64,000 nt of DNA from JANXQE01 sp035294005. Lineage in GTDB: Bacteria; Verrucomicrobiota; Verrucomicrobiia; Limisphaerales; UBA8199. Positions within the stretch are counted from its first letter, which is position 1. Each line of letters starts with the position of its first letter. Shown here piece after piece: positions 1 to 8,861 of this stretch. The stretch covers positions 1 through 64,000 of the forward strand of contig DATGLT010000294.1 in assembly GCA_035294005.1 (NCBI GenBank), given 5' to 3'. A model generated the notes under the pieces. It was not told where the DNA came from. It ran no database searches and saw only the letters and a program-made list of their open reading frames with translations. The translations under genes were made by a program, and so were the position numbers.

Positions 1-868
1 CCTCGGTGTAGGTTAACAAAGCTATCCCTATCGCCGCGGGCGCCACGGAATGAAGCAAATGCCAATCAACCAGCGGCACCGAGAACGCAGGTAAACCTCT
101 GGGAAATGTTCCAACCACCGCAAACCCTTTTTGGGCAAGGCCGAGCTGGATTGAGGCGAGAGTTGCTCCGACGCAGACGACCAGTGTGCCGGGCACGCGC
201 GGCATCAGACGCTTCAGAACAATCAGGACCGAGAGGCAAATCACTCCCAATCCAAAGGACGGCCAATGGGCAGTGTTCAACCTGCCGGCCAGTTCCCAAA
301 CTCTTGGGAAAAAATCGGAGTTCTTCAGGTCAATCCCGAGGAACTTGTTGAGTTGCGAGGCGACCAGGATCAGCGCGGCGCCGGTCATATAACCCACCAG
401 GACCGGTTTGGAGAGGAAATCGGCGATGGCGCCCAGCTTTGCCCAGGCGGCCAAGAGCAAGAGCAGTCCGCTTAAAATTGCGACCAGGGCCGCAAGCTCC
501 GCCGCCCGCGCGTGATCGCCTCCCGCCAACGGCGCAATGGTGCTCGAGATCAACAGCGAAATCGCGATGTCGGGCCCCACAATCATTTGGCGGGAACTGC
601 CCAGCAAGGCGTACGCAATCATCGGCACGAGCGCCGCGTAAAGCCCGTGTTCGGGCGACAGACCCATCAGCCCCGCATACGCGATCACCGAGGGGATCAT
701 GACGACACACACGCTGGCGCCGGAAATCAAGTCGCTGGTGAGCCATTCCCATTTGTAGTTCCGGATCAGCGCCAGCCCGGGCAGGAGTTGTTGCCACCTC
801 GCGCCTGCGGGCCGCGCGGGGCCGGAGGCAACCCGCGGAGGATTTTCCGGAACTGAATCGCCTGGCAC
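1..868 (-). CDS. SulP-family anion permease, 3' end beyond window
   Basis: Integral membrane anion transporter of the SulP/SLC26 family (sulfate, bicarbonate or similar; substrate not predictable). The reverse strand reads without a stop from about 868 to the window edge (289 codons). Clear family segments are WLTSDLISGASVCVVMIPSVI and then AYAGLMGLSPEHGLYAALVP, followed by a phosphate/sulfate-site-like GSSRQMIVGPDIAISLL and a later APAAIGIALLTYTE. Several hydrophobic helices are visible. The C-terminal STAS domain would lie outside the window. The start is uncertain: I propose GTG at 868, about 28 residues before the usual LPGLALIRNY start of the domain. The frame stays open further upstream without a good ATG. 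Family assignment is secure; the start is not. Confidence 0.85.
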   Translation of the reverse strand, partial: MPGDSVPENPPRVASGPARPAGARWQQLLPGLALIRNYKWEWLTSDLISGASVCVVMIPSVIAYAGLMGLSPEHGLYAALVPMIAYALLGSSRQMIVGPDIAISLLISSTIAPLAGGDHARAAELAALVAILSGLLLLLAAWAKLGAIADFLSKPVLVGYMTGAALILVASQLNKFLGIDLKNSDFFPRVWELAGRLNTAHWPSFGLGVICLSVLIVLKRLMPRVPGTLVVCVGATLASIQLGLAQKGFAVVGTFPRGLPAFSVPLVDWHLLHSVAPAAIGIALLTYTE

Positions 869-1189
869 ATCCGGGTTATAGCAGAGGCTGGGCCGACCGT
901 CGAATAAATCGAAACCTGGGGCGTGAGACAAAACTCTTCCAGACCTCTCAGTAATCTCCCAGCCCTTCGGGCTACCACTTCGGATGAAACGCGTTTTGCC
1001 AGTTCAGCGCACTGGCCCGGGCAATGCTGCAGCTTCGGCGCGTTCGCGGAGAAACAGGTCTATTTATTTGGTTGCAAATGATTAGAAGCCGGCTTTAATC
1101 GCTTACAGGGTCGAACAGCGACCCGCTGTTAAGTTCGAATCAGAAGAATCAGATAGGTAAGGTCCGTATGTTTCTCTGAAGGAAACCCA
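869..1189. other. Intergenic region between SulP gene and sialidase-like pseudogene
   Basis: About 320 bases between divergent genes. On the minus strand the SulP frame stays open through much of the first 110 bases, so part of this may be leader or a coding extension. A nested pair of hairpins lies at 1108-1130. Just before the plus-strand ATG at 1190 there is a purine-rich GAAGGAAA ribosome binding site. No convincing promoter or RNA gene was recognised. Confidence 0.4.
1108..1130. other. Two overlapping, mutually exclusive hairpins
   Basis: GGGTCG (1108-1113) pairs with CGACCC (1119-1124) around a 5-base loop. AACAGCG (1114-1120) pairs perfectly with CGCTGTT (1124-1130) around a 3-base loop. 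The two stems share bases, so only one can form at a time. No T-run follows, so this is not an intrinsic terminator. It lies 60-80 bases upstream of the ATG at 1190. An operator, an attenuator-like switch and chance are all possible. Confidence 0.4.
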
Positions 1190-4100
1190 ATGAAAACCTT
1201 GCTTCAGCGCTCGCCTTCCTGGCAGCCGTTTCGTCCGTGGCACAAACCACGTCCCCGGAAGCGCCCTATTCGGTGGTTGATCGCGGCGGGTTTTACCGGG
1301 TGCTTCAGCGAACCGTTTGGGTGACCAATAACGCCACAGGCCTGGCCACCCGGCAAGTTCAGGGTTACACTGAACTGGAAAACGGTATTCATTACCTCAG
1401 CAACAACGTCTGGGTCGAATCGCGAGATCTCATCGAGCCGACGGAGACGGGCGCGCAAGAGGTTCACGGCCCTTTGCAGGCCACGTTCAACTTCGATATC
1501 ACCAGCGTGGGCGCGATATCATTCACCTCCAGCTCCGGCCACTGTTCCAGAGCCATCCCCTTGGCCTGTTCTTTGAGGACCCTCTGTCAGGCAAGGTAGC
1601 GCTCATTGGCGCGGTCCAGCAAAGCCAGGGCACTCTCTATCCGCCCAACACTCTCGTTTTCTCGAACGTTCTCTCCGGCGTGAAGGCCGACCTGATGCTC
1701 GTCTGGGCAAAAAACGGGTATGAACAAAATCTCGTCATGAAAGGTGCTTTACCCAGTCCTGAATCTCTCGGGCTCTCTAGCGCGACCACTAAAGTGCAGT
1801 TTTGGACAGCCATGGACTCCATGCCGATCCCGTTGGAACAGCGTCCCGTAACCCTTAACTCGGGGCTCGAAGACCATCTCTTCATATTCTCCGACTGCTG
1901 GTTTCCGGTCGGAGCGGCCTTCTCGTTCGGCGCCTGGCCCGGGCCATCGCAAGGACAGCCGGCCCCTGTTCGCCTGGTCAGTGCATCGGAGCCCGGAACC
2001 TTTCCAGTGGCCAAGAGCTTGGCCAGTATTTCCGGCCAAACGGTGTTGATTGAAGAAATGAGGTACATCGACGTTGCCTCGGCCCTGAGCGCCCTGCCGC
2101 ACGCCGCTGCCGGGTCGGCAGGGGCCGGAGCGGTCCAAATGGCCAACAGAGGGCGATTGCTTCCAGAAGCTCCCTCCTTACGAGATCCAGACGCAAAAGC
2201 CTTTAGCGTCGCCTCTACGGCGTACGCGCCTGAGGGTTTCCTGATGGATTACACTATTCTCACAGGTGGGACCAGCGGATATACCTTCAATTCCGGCGCC
2301 ACCTACTACATCCCGAACGGATTCGATACGGGCGCGGGGGCGGTCACCTTCCAAAACGGAGCCTGCTTGAAATTTGGCACCAACGGGGTAAATACTTGGT
2401 TTGTGACCTACGGGCCCGTTAGCTTTCCGTATTCCGGCCAGCCCGTCATCTTCACGTCCAAGGATGACAACACGTATGGCCAGATCATTACCAACAGCAC
2501 GGCTAACCCCACGTACAGCGCCGCGCAGGAACTCTGGTTTTATTACGAGACCATTCCCACCACGGTTCAAAACTGCGTGTTCCGCTGGGCGCAACGCTGC
2601 GTTCAATACGACGAAAACGGGGGCGTTTTCAACAGCCCGGCACTGCAAGTGTCTGTCTTCCAAGACTCACAAATTGGCGTTTACGCGAGGATGGCCAGCG
2701 ATACGCTCTACCTCTCTTCGGATTCATACTGCAATGTCGCAACGCCGGTGCAAAGGACTTCTGGGACGGTGAACGGGTTGATGACTTACGATTGTGGGGT
2801 CGTTTCAGTCGCCATGGTTAACGATCCGAGCCGTGACTTAAGCGGGCTCGACACGAACAAGAACAGCCAGACAGAATGCAGCTTTGCGGTGCTGAATAGC
2901 ACGAACATTGTGGCGGCGTTTATGAATACTCACTTGAGCGAATACACACTCGGCGGCCCGGTCAACCCATTTCCAGGCATACCTTCGCCGAGAATGGCGA
3001 GTTGGGCCGTTTCGACGGATGGCGGGGCGCACTTCACAGACAAGGGGCCGGTTCCTCCGATTAGCACAACCACAAATGGGTCCACCGTTATCACCAATGG
3101 GGCTTCCAATGCGCTCTATGGCGACGCTGGTGACACGACCATCGCCTACGACCCGCAAAAGAACGTCGTTTACTTGTTGGCAAATCCGTCACGAGAAAAT
3201 ACAAATTTCTACGGATTTCGGCTGTGGGCATCTCGGGACAATGGCCAAAATTTTACCCCTGTGAACATGGATGTGCCGGGGCGGAATACTAATGGCAGTC
3301 ATTTCATCAGCGAGGCGGATAAACCGGCGCTGAAACTGAGCGGCACGAACATCTACGTTGCTGGATCGCAAGCCGGGCCGAACATCTGGGCCTCCCACTC
3401 AGTGAATGGCGGGACGAATTGGGACGCGCCACACGTACTCGATACAGCGTCAAGTGGTGACGTACGCGGGGTTGATATTCTGATTCTCCCGGATGGAACT
3501 GTGTACTTTTTTTGGCTAAGCACGAGCGGGACCATAAACCAGCTGCGGTACAGCTATCTGGCAACAAACGGGGTTTGGTCGAGCGCCGCGAACGTCGGAC
3601 CATCCTTTAAACTGCACAGGCATTAACGGGAGTGGGAATCCTTTAAGGTACAATGGCGCAAACTCCAACGACTATTTTATTGATAACAGTTACCCCAAGA
3701 GCTGTTATGCCAACGGCAACGTGTACATTGTATACGCCGACACGCCCACCGCCACCCCAACGACTGACCGTGGGGATATTTTTATGGTGGAGGCCAGCAT
3801 CAATTGGAGCACCCACGCTCTTACGGTCTCCACTGGTCCAAAGAAGGTCAACAATGACGGAACTGAAACTGACCAATGGGACCCTTCGATAGCTGCAAAC
3901 CCGTCCGGAACGGAGCTTTTTGTCGGCTATTACAGCCGCCAAAATGATCCGGTCACGAACTCGTGGATCATGGCGTACGGCGCGAAAGCGTATATTACAA
4001 ACGGTTTAGCCAAAGCCACATTCGAGTGCTTTCCGATAAGCTCAACGAGCTTCCAGCCATTATTTGCTGGGACGTCTGCCATTCCAAGCAACCCGCTGAC

Positions 4101-4371
4101 CTACGATCCAGTTTGGCCAGCTCCAGGCATTTGTCTGGACGCTAATGCAGTTTTCAACGGCCTCCATACTCCTGGCGTTTTTTGTCCTCCCGGTATTGAC
4201 TCCCCGGAGCCGGATGGGACCCACGGTGATTATTCAAATTTCTGTGCCGACGACTACACCTGGAGTGCAGCAGATGGAGTGTACTTTTACTTTTCTTGGT
4301 GCGACCGAACTCGAGTCTTTCAAAACACCAGAGCGGATGCGGATATCAAGTTTGCCAGAATCAAACAGTGA
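1190..4371 (+). pseudogene. Secreted sialidase-like (Asp-box) propeller protein, three frameshifts
   Basis: A single gene of roughly 1060 codons can be followed through three reading frames. ATG at 1190 follows GAAGGAAA and encodes MKTL. One base appears missing near 1202, after which the frame continues with a signal peptide (ASALAFLAAVSSVAQ). A second shift near 1515 leads into DIIHLQLRPLFQSHPLG and the long frame running to about 3600. A third shift near 3597 leads into HPLNCTGINGSGNPLRYNG and runs to the stop at 4371. Asp-box motifs STDGGAHF, SRDNGQNF and SVNGGTNW indicate a BNR/sialidase-type beta-propeller. Substrate is unknown. No comparable frameshifts occur in the neighbouring housekeeping genes, and a broken duplicate lies at 5082-5528, so real decay is more likely than sequencing error. 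Otherwise it would be a secreted, surface-acting protein of a type common in Verrucomicrobia. Confidence 0.7.
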
Positions 4372-4408
4372 GCCTCAACATCTTCTGAAATCGAAAGGAT
4401 ATTTCGTT

Positions 4409-4978
4409 ATGAACAAACTGACCTGGTTAATTGTCATGGGGTGCCAGGGAGTATTCGCACAAGGCACGGTTTATTTCTCAAACTACTATGGGCAACAAGT
4501 AAACGCACCTGTTTACGAATCTGATGGAACAACCCCAGTTTCGGGGTCGCAATTTATAGCGGAGCTGTTTGCTGGCCCCTCGACAAACGCCTTACAGATG
4601 ATTGCCAGTACCCCTTTCATGCAAGGACCTGGGGGGGCGGGATACTTTTTCGGAGGAACACCAGCGATACCGACGGTCTTTCCTAGAAATCCCGCCTGGG
4701 TTCAGGTGGATGTTTGGAATACGGTCTTTGGAAGCACGTTCAACCTGGCCCGCGCCTCAGGAGCTGTTGATGCGTGGTGGCAGTCGTCGGTTTTTTCGGT
4801 TTATACCGGCGGGGAGACTGTAAACCCTGCCAATCCTGGTCCGTTAACAGGACTTGGAACCTCTCCGGTGTTCCTGAATGGCGCGGTGCCCGAGCCACCC
4901 ACATTGTCTTTGCTTGTGCTGGGGGGATTTTTCGCCTGGTTCCATTGCCGTCGACAGAACCATTCCCGTAAATTATGA
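4409..4978 (+). CDS. PEP-CTERM sorted secreted protein
   Basis: A 189-residue exported protein. It starts at ATG 4409, eight bases after a GAAAGGA ribosome binding site; the frame is open further upstream but overlaps the end of the preceding gene. It has an N-terminal signal peptide (MNKLTWLIVMGCQGVFAQ), a beta-rich body, and a C-terminal VPEPPTLSLLVLGGFFAWF segment followed by basic residues (CRRQNHSRKL). That is the VPEP motif, hydrophobic helix and basic tail of PEP-CTERM proteins, which exosortase handles at the envelope. No exosortase is in this window. The body matches the first part of the remnant at 5082 (both contain GQQVNAPVY and FMQG), so the gene has been duplicated. It follows the sialidase-like pseudogene by 37 bases and was probably cotranscribed with it. 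The molecular role is unknown. Confidence 0.8.
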   Translation: MNKLTWLIVMGCQGVFAQGTVYFSNYYGQQVNAPVYESDGTTPVSGSQFIAELFAGPSTNALQMIASTPFMQGPGGAGYFFGGTPAIPTVFPRNPAWVQVDVWNTVFGSTFNLARASGAVDAWWQSSVFSVYTGGETVNPANPGPLTGLGTSPVFLNGAVPEPPTLSLLVLGGFFAWFHCRRQNHSRKL

Positions 4979-5081
4979 GGCGCGTTTTGCTCACTGCTAG
5001 TCCCCAAGGCCTGTTACGCCAACGTTCCATTTACGTTGTGAAGACGTCGGCCACTTTGGGTGACCCCGAGCCTGAAGCCTT

Positions 5082-5528
5082 ATGAAAGCGAAGGTCATCC
5101 AACTAACCCTGTTGATATGCCAAGCCGCGTGGAGTCAAGGCCTTGTGGCTTTCTCCAACTTGGGGCAACAAGTGAATGCACCAGTTTACCAATCTGACGG
5201 GCTAACCGCGTTGTCCGGCACGCAGTTCATGGCGGAACTCTTTGGTGGTCTTGGAAGCAATGCTTTGCAGGCTATCGCTAGCGCTCCGTTCATGCAGGGT
5301 TCCGCCGCTATTTTTCCGGAGGAGCAGCGGCTATTCCGGGAGCAGCCGCTCGCAGAAGGAAACCCAATGAAAACCACAGTTCATTCAGCACCCCTCTGTC
5401 CCCCTGGTATTGATGGCCCAGAACCAGATGGGACGTTGGGGGACTATATGAATTTCTGTGCCGACTGTAGCCTGCGTTTGGCGTTCCCGGGCTGGACGTC
5501 GTGGGTTTTTATGGCATTTTTGGACTGA
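5082..5528 (+). pseudogene. Scrambled remnant: PEP-CTERM gene copy joined to sialidase-like gene ends
   Basis: The frame is open for 148 codons but is a chimera. Residues 1-75 match the PEP-CTERM protein at 4409 (signal peptide, GQQVNAPVYQSDG, NALQAIASAPFMQG). After about 5300 the match continues in another frame (YFSGGAAAIPGAAARR against YFFGGTPAIPTVFPRN), so this copy is frameshifted. At 5355-5375 a stretch of 21 bases is identical to 1178-1198, the ribosome binding site and first codons of the sialidase-like gene. Directly after it comes CPPGIDGPEPDGTLGDY, matching the C-terminus of that gene (CPPGIDSPEPDGTHGDY near 4190-4240). The second copy has therefore lost almost all of the propeller gene and the PEP-CTERM anchor. 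It may still be translated, but I read it as a dead duplicate. Confidence 0.75.
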
Positions 5529-5544
5529 GACCAAGTGGGTCTCA
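5526..5544 (+). terminator. Small hairpin after duplicated locus
   Basis: TGAGACC (5526-5532) and GGTCTCA (5538-5544) form a perfect 7-bp stem with a 5-base loop, overlapping the stop codon of the remnant. No T-run follows, so terminator function is doubtful. Confidence 0.25.
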
Positions 5545-5580
5545 TAAACAGAATAAGCAACAACAAATACTTACAGGAAC

Positions 5581-5967
5581 ATGAAAAAGCTACTTGCTCT
5601 CGGTGCGGCCGTGTTGATCGCGGGATCGGTTTACGCCGCGCATTACCCTGAAATCACCATAAACGATTTGAAATCCGCCATTGCGTCTAAACAGGTGACC
5701 CTGCTCGATGCCAACGGTTCAGATTCGTTCAAGGAAGGGCATATCCCCGGCGCGATCGATTTCACGGCTAATAAAGAAAAACTCGCCAAAGTGCTGCCCA
5801 AAGACAAGAACGCCCTGATCGTCGCTTACTGCGGTGGTCCCCAGTGCCAGGCGTATCAGGCGGCGGCCAAAGCGGCCGAAAAGCTCGGGTATAAGAATGT
5901 GAAGCATTTGACGGCGGGAATTTCCGGCTGGCACGACGCCGGCGAAAAGATGGAAAAGGCAAACTAA
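5581..5967 (+). CDS. Exported single-domain rhodanese-like protein
   Basis: A 128-residue protein with a cleavable signal peptide (MKKLLALGAAVLIAGSVYAA) followed by one rhodanese domain that fills the rest. The active-site Cys lies in AYCGGPQC; the conserved DANGSDSFKEGHIPGAIDF and GISGWHDAG segments frame the fold. Such proteins carry sulfane sulfur or act in periplasmic redox reactions; the substrate is unknown. It is short for a two-domain thiosulfate sulfurtransferase and resembles the periplasmic PspE class. It stands alone, with an intrinsic terminator starting 25 bases after the stop. Confidence 0.9.
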   Translation: MKKLLALGAAVLIAGSVYAAHYPEITINDLKSAIASKQVTLLDANGSDSFKEGHIPGAIDFTANKEKLAKVLPKDKNALIVAYCGGPQCQAYQAAAKAAEKLGYKNVKHLTAGISGWHDAGEKMEKAN

Positions 5968-5991
5968 GCCAAGCCACCTTGTTTTTCACAA

Positions 5992-6029
5992 CCCCAGGCG
6001 CCGGGAACTCGAAGGCGCCTGGGGTTTTT
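5992..6029 (+). terminator. Intrinsic terminator of the rhodanese gene
   Basis: CCCCAGGCGCC (5992-6002) pairs perfectly with GGCGCCTGGGG (6014-6024) around an 11-base loop, followed at once by TTTTT. It is a textbook Rho-independent terminator for 5581-5967. Its 3' arm ends nine bases before the ATG of the next gene, so it could also affect expression of that gene. Confidence 0.9.
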
Positions 6030-6032
6030 CGC

Positions 6033-7733
6033 ATGCACCGCGTGATACTTGCACAGCGCCTCGTGTGGCTCGCGTGTTTTCTGCGGGCGTCGACGTGTTT
6101 TGCCGCCGCAGATCTGGCGGCCGGCGGATCGGAAACGCGGTTGAACGTTTCCATCCGCATCGACGCATCTATAGTGAAAGGCGAGATGCGGCCGATCTGG
6201 CGCTTCTTCGGCTATGACGAGCCGAATTTCACTTACATGAAGGACGGTCGAAAGTTGCTGTCGGAATTGAGTGAATTCGGGGGTCCCGTGTTCATCCGAA
6301 CGCATCACTTATTAACGAGCGGCGATGGCAAGCCCGCCTTGAAATGGGGATCGACTGGGGCTTATTCCGAGGATTCATCGGGGACCGCTCTTTACAACTG
6401 GGCCATCCTGGATCGGATTTTTGACACCTGGGATGAACGGCACCTTCAACCGTTCGTGGAGATTGGCTTCATGCCGGAGGCGCTTTCAGTCCATCCTCAG
6501 GATTACCCGCGCGACCCGCCCGCGGACAGACGGGTCAATCCAGGGGTGGGTTTCAGCTATCCTCCGCGAGACTATTCCAAGTGGGGTGAGCTTTGCTACG
6601 AATGGGCGAGTCACTGCAACGCGCGGTATGGGACAAACAAGGTCGGGCAGTGGCGGTGGGAGGTGTGGAACGAGCCGAACATCAATTATTGGAAAGGGAC
6701 GCCTGAGGAGTACCACACGCTCTACGACTTCTCAGTCGAGGGGGTGCGGCGCGCTCTGCCGTCGGCGATTGTCGGTGGGCCGCACACGGCGGGCGGCCCT
6801 GGCGGCCATTTCCTGCGGGATTTCCTGACTCATTGTATCAGTGGCACGAACCATGTTACCGGCAGAGTGGGCAGTCCCCTGGATTTTATCGCGTTCCACG
6901 CCAAGGGCAGCCCGGTATTCGAAGACAATCACGTCCGTATGGGGCTGGCAAATCAGTTGCAAAATATCGACGCCGCGTTCGCGGTGATCGGCAGCTTTCC
7001 AGAGTTGCGCAGCAAACCGATTTTCATTGGTGAATGCGACCCGGAAGGCTGTGCGGCTTGCCAGGGGCCCCAGCTTGGGTATCGCAACGGCACGATGTAT
7101 TCGAGCTACACAGCGGCCAGCTTTGCCCGGATTTTTGAACTGGCCGATGCTCACCATGCGAATTTGCAAGGCGCGCTCACCTGGGCATTCGAGTTCGAGG
7201 GGCAACCGTATTTCGCCGGCTTTCGCGTGTTGGCTAGCAACGGCATCGATTTGCCTGTCTTGAATGCATTCCGCATGTTGGACAAGATGAGTGGGTCGCG
7301 AGTGGCGGTAACGAGCAGTTCCTGCCAGGACCTGCAAACAGTCCTGAAAAACGGCGTTCGGTCAAACCCGGAGGTATCTGCGCTGGCGACGCTCTCTGAA
7401 AAGCGTTGTTGTCTGCTGGTCTGGCATTATCACGACGACGACCTTCCCGGACCCGAGGCGTCCGTCGATCTGAACCTGGCCGGCCTGCCCTGGCCGGATG
7501 AAGTCCTCCGCGAAGAGCATTACCGGGTCGACGCCGACCACAGCAATGCGTACGAGTTTTGGAAAAAGCTTGGATCGCCTGCCGCGCCATCAGCGGAGCA
7601 ATACGCGCAGCTTGAGAAGGCAGGCAAGCTGGCGCTCCTGGAAAAGCGCGCCATCCGCATCGACGGAGGCAAGTTTGCCCGTCACATTGTTTTGCCGCGC
7701 CAGGCGATTTCGCTGCTTGTTTTTGAAAGGTGA
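6033..7733 (+). CDS. GH39-like glycoside hydrolase, secreted
   Basis: A 566-residue exported glycosidase related to family GH39 (beta-xylosidase/alpha-iduronidase clan A TIM barrel). The start at ATG 6033 gives a signal peptide (VILAQRLVWLACFLRASTCFA); the frame opens earlier, but that part lies inside the terminator stem. The acid/base is Glu214 in EVWNEPN and the probable nucleophile is Glu334 in FIGECDPEG, a spacing of 120 residues, close to that in characterised GH39 enzymes. The C-terminal 150 residues are beta-rich, as in GH39. Likely activity is on xylo-oligosaccharides or another plant/algal glycan; specificity cannot be read. The only G-rich stretch near the start, GGGG at 6021-6024, lies in the 3' arm of the preceding terminator. 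Confidence 0.82.
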   Translation: MHRVILAQRLVWLACFLRASTCFAAADLAAGGSETRLNVSIRIDASIVKGEMRPIWRFFGYDEPNFTYMKDGRKLLSELSEFGGPVFIRTHHLLTSGDGKPALKWGSTGAYSEDSSGTALYNWAILDRIFDTWDERHLQPFVEIGFMPEALSVHPQDYPRDPPADRRVNPGVGFSYPPRDYSKWGELCYEWASHCNARYGTNKVGQWRWEVWNEPNINYWKGTPEEYHTLYDFSVEGVRRALPSAIVGGPHTAGGPGGHFLRDFLTHCISGTNHVTGRVGSPLDFIAFHAKGSPVFEDNHVRMGLANQLQNIDAAFAVIGSFPELRSKPIFIGECDPEGCAACQGPQLGYRNGTMYSSYTAASFARIFELADAHHANLQGALTWAFEFEGQPYFAGFRVLASNGIDLPVLNAFRMLDKMSGSRVAVTSSSCQDLQTVLKNGVRSNPEVSALATLSEKRCCLLVWHYHDDDLPGPEASVDLNLAGLPWPDEVLREEHYRVDADHSNAYEFWKKLGSPAAPSAEQYAQLEKAGKLALLEKRAIRIDGGKFARHIVLPRQAISLLVFER

Positions 7734-7770
7734 CGCGGCGGTGCCCCGCTGACGCGGCGTGTGAGTCTCT

Positions 7771-8844
7771 TTATTGCTTTTCTGTTTCGGTTTGCTCGGC
7801 CTCGGGTCGCATCTGGTCCACCAAAGGGCTAACCCTGTCCCACAGCTCGCGCGGCACCTTCGCCCGTTCTTCAATCGTTTCGATCGGGCCGTCAAAAATC
7901 AGTTTGCCGTCCTTGTCATGGGCTGTGAGGTGAAGGGAGGGATTGCTGAATAGAACGATTGTCCCCGATTCGTCCGACCGCACCATCGTTTTGGTGTTTT
8001 TTCCCGAGCTCCGCACCACTACGTCAGCTTTGTCATCCACGACAACGCCGGTGTGCGCCAGGTTCTCCAGGACCTTCCGAAGCGGGGCGAGGGTTGTGTC
8101 TGAATTGGTAATGTTGCGCAGAGCGTCACGGATCGTAACGCGGGCCTGGTCCATGCCGCGGCGGATGTCGTCCTGCACCTCTCTTTGATCGATCTTGATG
8201 TTGCCCAGGGTTTCGCGCAACACGCGCATCTGGTCGCGCACGGTATCATCAAGGTGCATCTGCTGGAATTGCTTGTTCAATTCTTTGAACGTGCCGCGTA
8301 ATGCGCGCTCGCCTTGCTCCCATTGCCCGGGTTCGACGTTCCTTTTGCCCAGGGTCACCGAAATGGTTTCGCGCTTGCCCCCTCTGAAAAACTCGAGCTT
8401 TACCGGGGAACCATTTTCACGGACGCGGACGAGTTTCTTCAATTGTGCCGGGTGCACCAGCGACTGGTCTTCAAAACGCGTCAGAAGGTCGTTTTTCTTA
8501 AGCCCGGCCTTGGCGGCGGGGCTGTCAGGCGCGACGTACGTGACGACCAGGCCGACACCCGGTTCGAGGTCGAGTTGTGAGGCGAGCGCTTCTGTTGCCT
8601 CGACTGTCGAGATGCCCAGCCAGGAAACCTCTTTTCGGGACGAGGTCGCCTCGGCTTCTGCATCGGCTTCCACGTTCACGTCCGCAACGGCCTCGGCATT
8701 CGCTGTCGGCGGCTCAGGAGCCGCGGCGTCGGCGGCCAGCTTCAACCCGCCTGCAAAGTTTGAGGCTGTGGAAGTGAGAAGCACGCTCAAGAAAAGTAAA
8801 ACACTGCGGCCGATGGCGTGGTGGAAGTGAGTTGGTGTCTTCAT
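7771..8844 (-). CDS. Exported PDZ-domain protein
   Basis: A 357-residue protein with a signal peptide (about residues 1-32) and an Ala/Glu-rich linker, then a PDZ domain at about residues 70-165. The PDZ core is WLGISTVEATEALASQLDLE, then APDSPAAKAGLKKNDLLTRF and LKKLVRVRENGSPVKLEFFR. The C-terminal half is charged and probably helical, and carries no protease domain, so this is not an intact HtrA/DegP. It is the last gene of a minus-strand group after the ECF sigma factor and the small membrane protein, 17 bases from the latter. A PDZ partner of an anti-sigma factor, sensing misfolded envelope proteins, would fit the context, but that is inference. Confidence 0.8.
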   Translation of the reverse strand: MKTPTHFHHAIGRSVLLFLSVLLTSTASNFAGGLKLAADAAAPEPPTANAEAVADVNVEADAEAEATSSRKEVSWLGISTVEATEALASQLDLEPGVGLVVTYVAPDSPAAKAGLKKNDLLTRFEDQSLVHPAQLKKLVRVRENGSPVKLEFFRGGKRETISVTLGKRNVEPGQWEQGERALRGTFKELNKQFQQMHLDDTVRDQMRVLRETLGNIKIDQREVQDDIRRGMDQARVTIRDALRNITNSDTTLAPLRKVLENLAHTGVVVDDKADVVVRSSGKNTKTMVRSDESGTIVLFSNPSLHLTAHDKDGKLIFDGPIETIEERAKVPRELWDRVSPLVDQMRPEAEQTETEKQ

Positions 8845-8861
8845 AGAGTGGATAGAGCAGG

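Noticed and set aside
330..797. A 155-codon minus-strand frame at the window start
   Set aside because: A neighbouring minus-strand frame in the same stretch reads as a SulP permease to the window edge; this one is Arg/Ala-rich noise.
1190..4371. Programmed ribosomal frameshifting in the sialidase-like gene
   Set aside because: Three sites are needed, none with a slippery heptamer or a stimulatory structure that I can see, and a broken duplicate lies next door.
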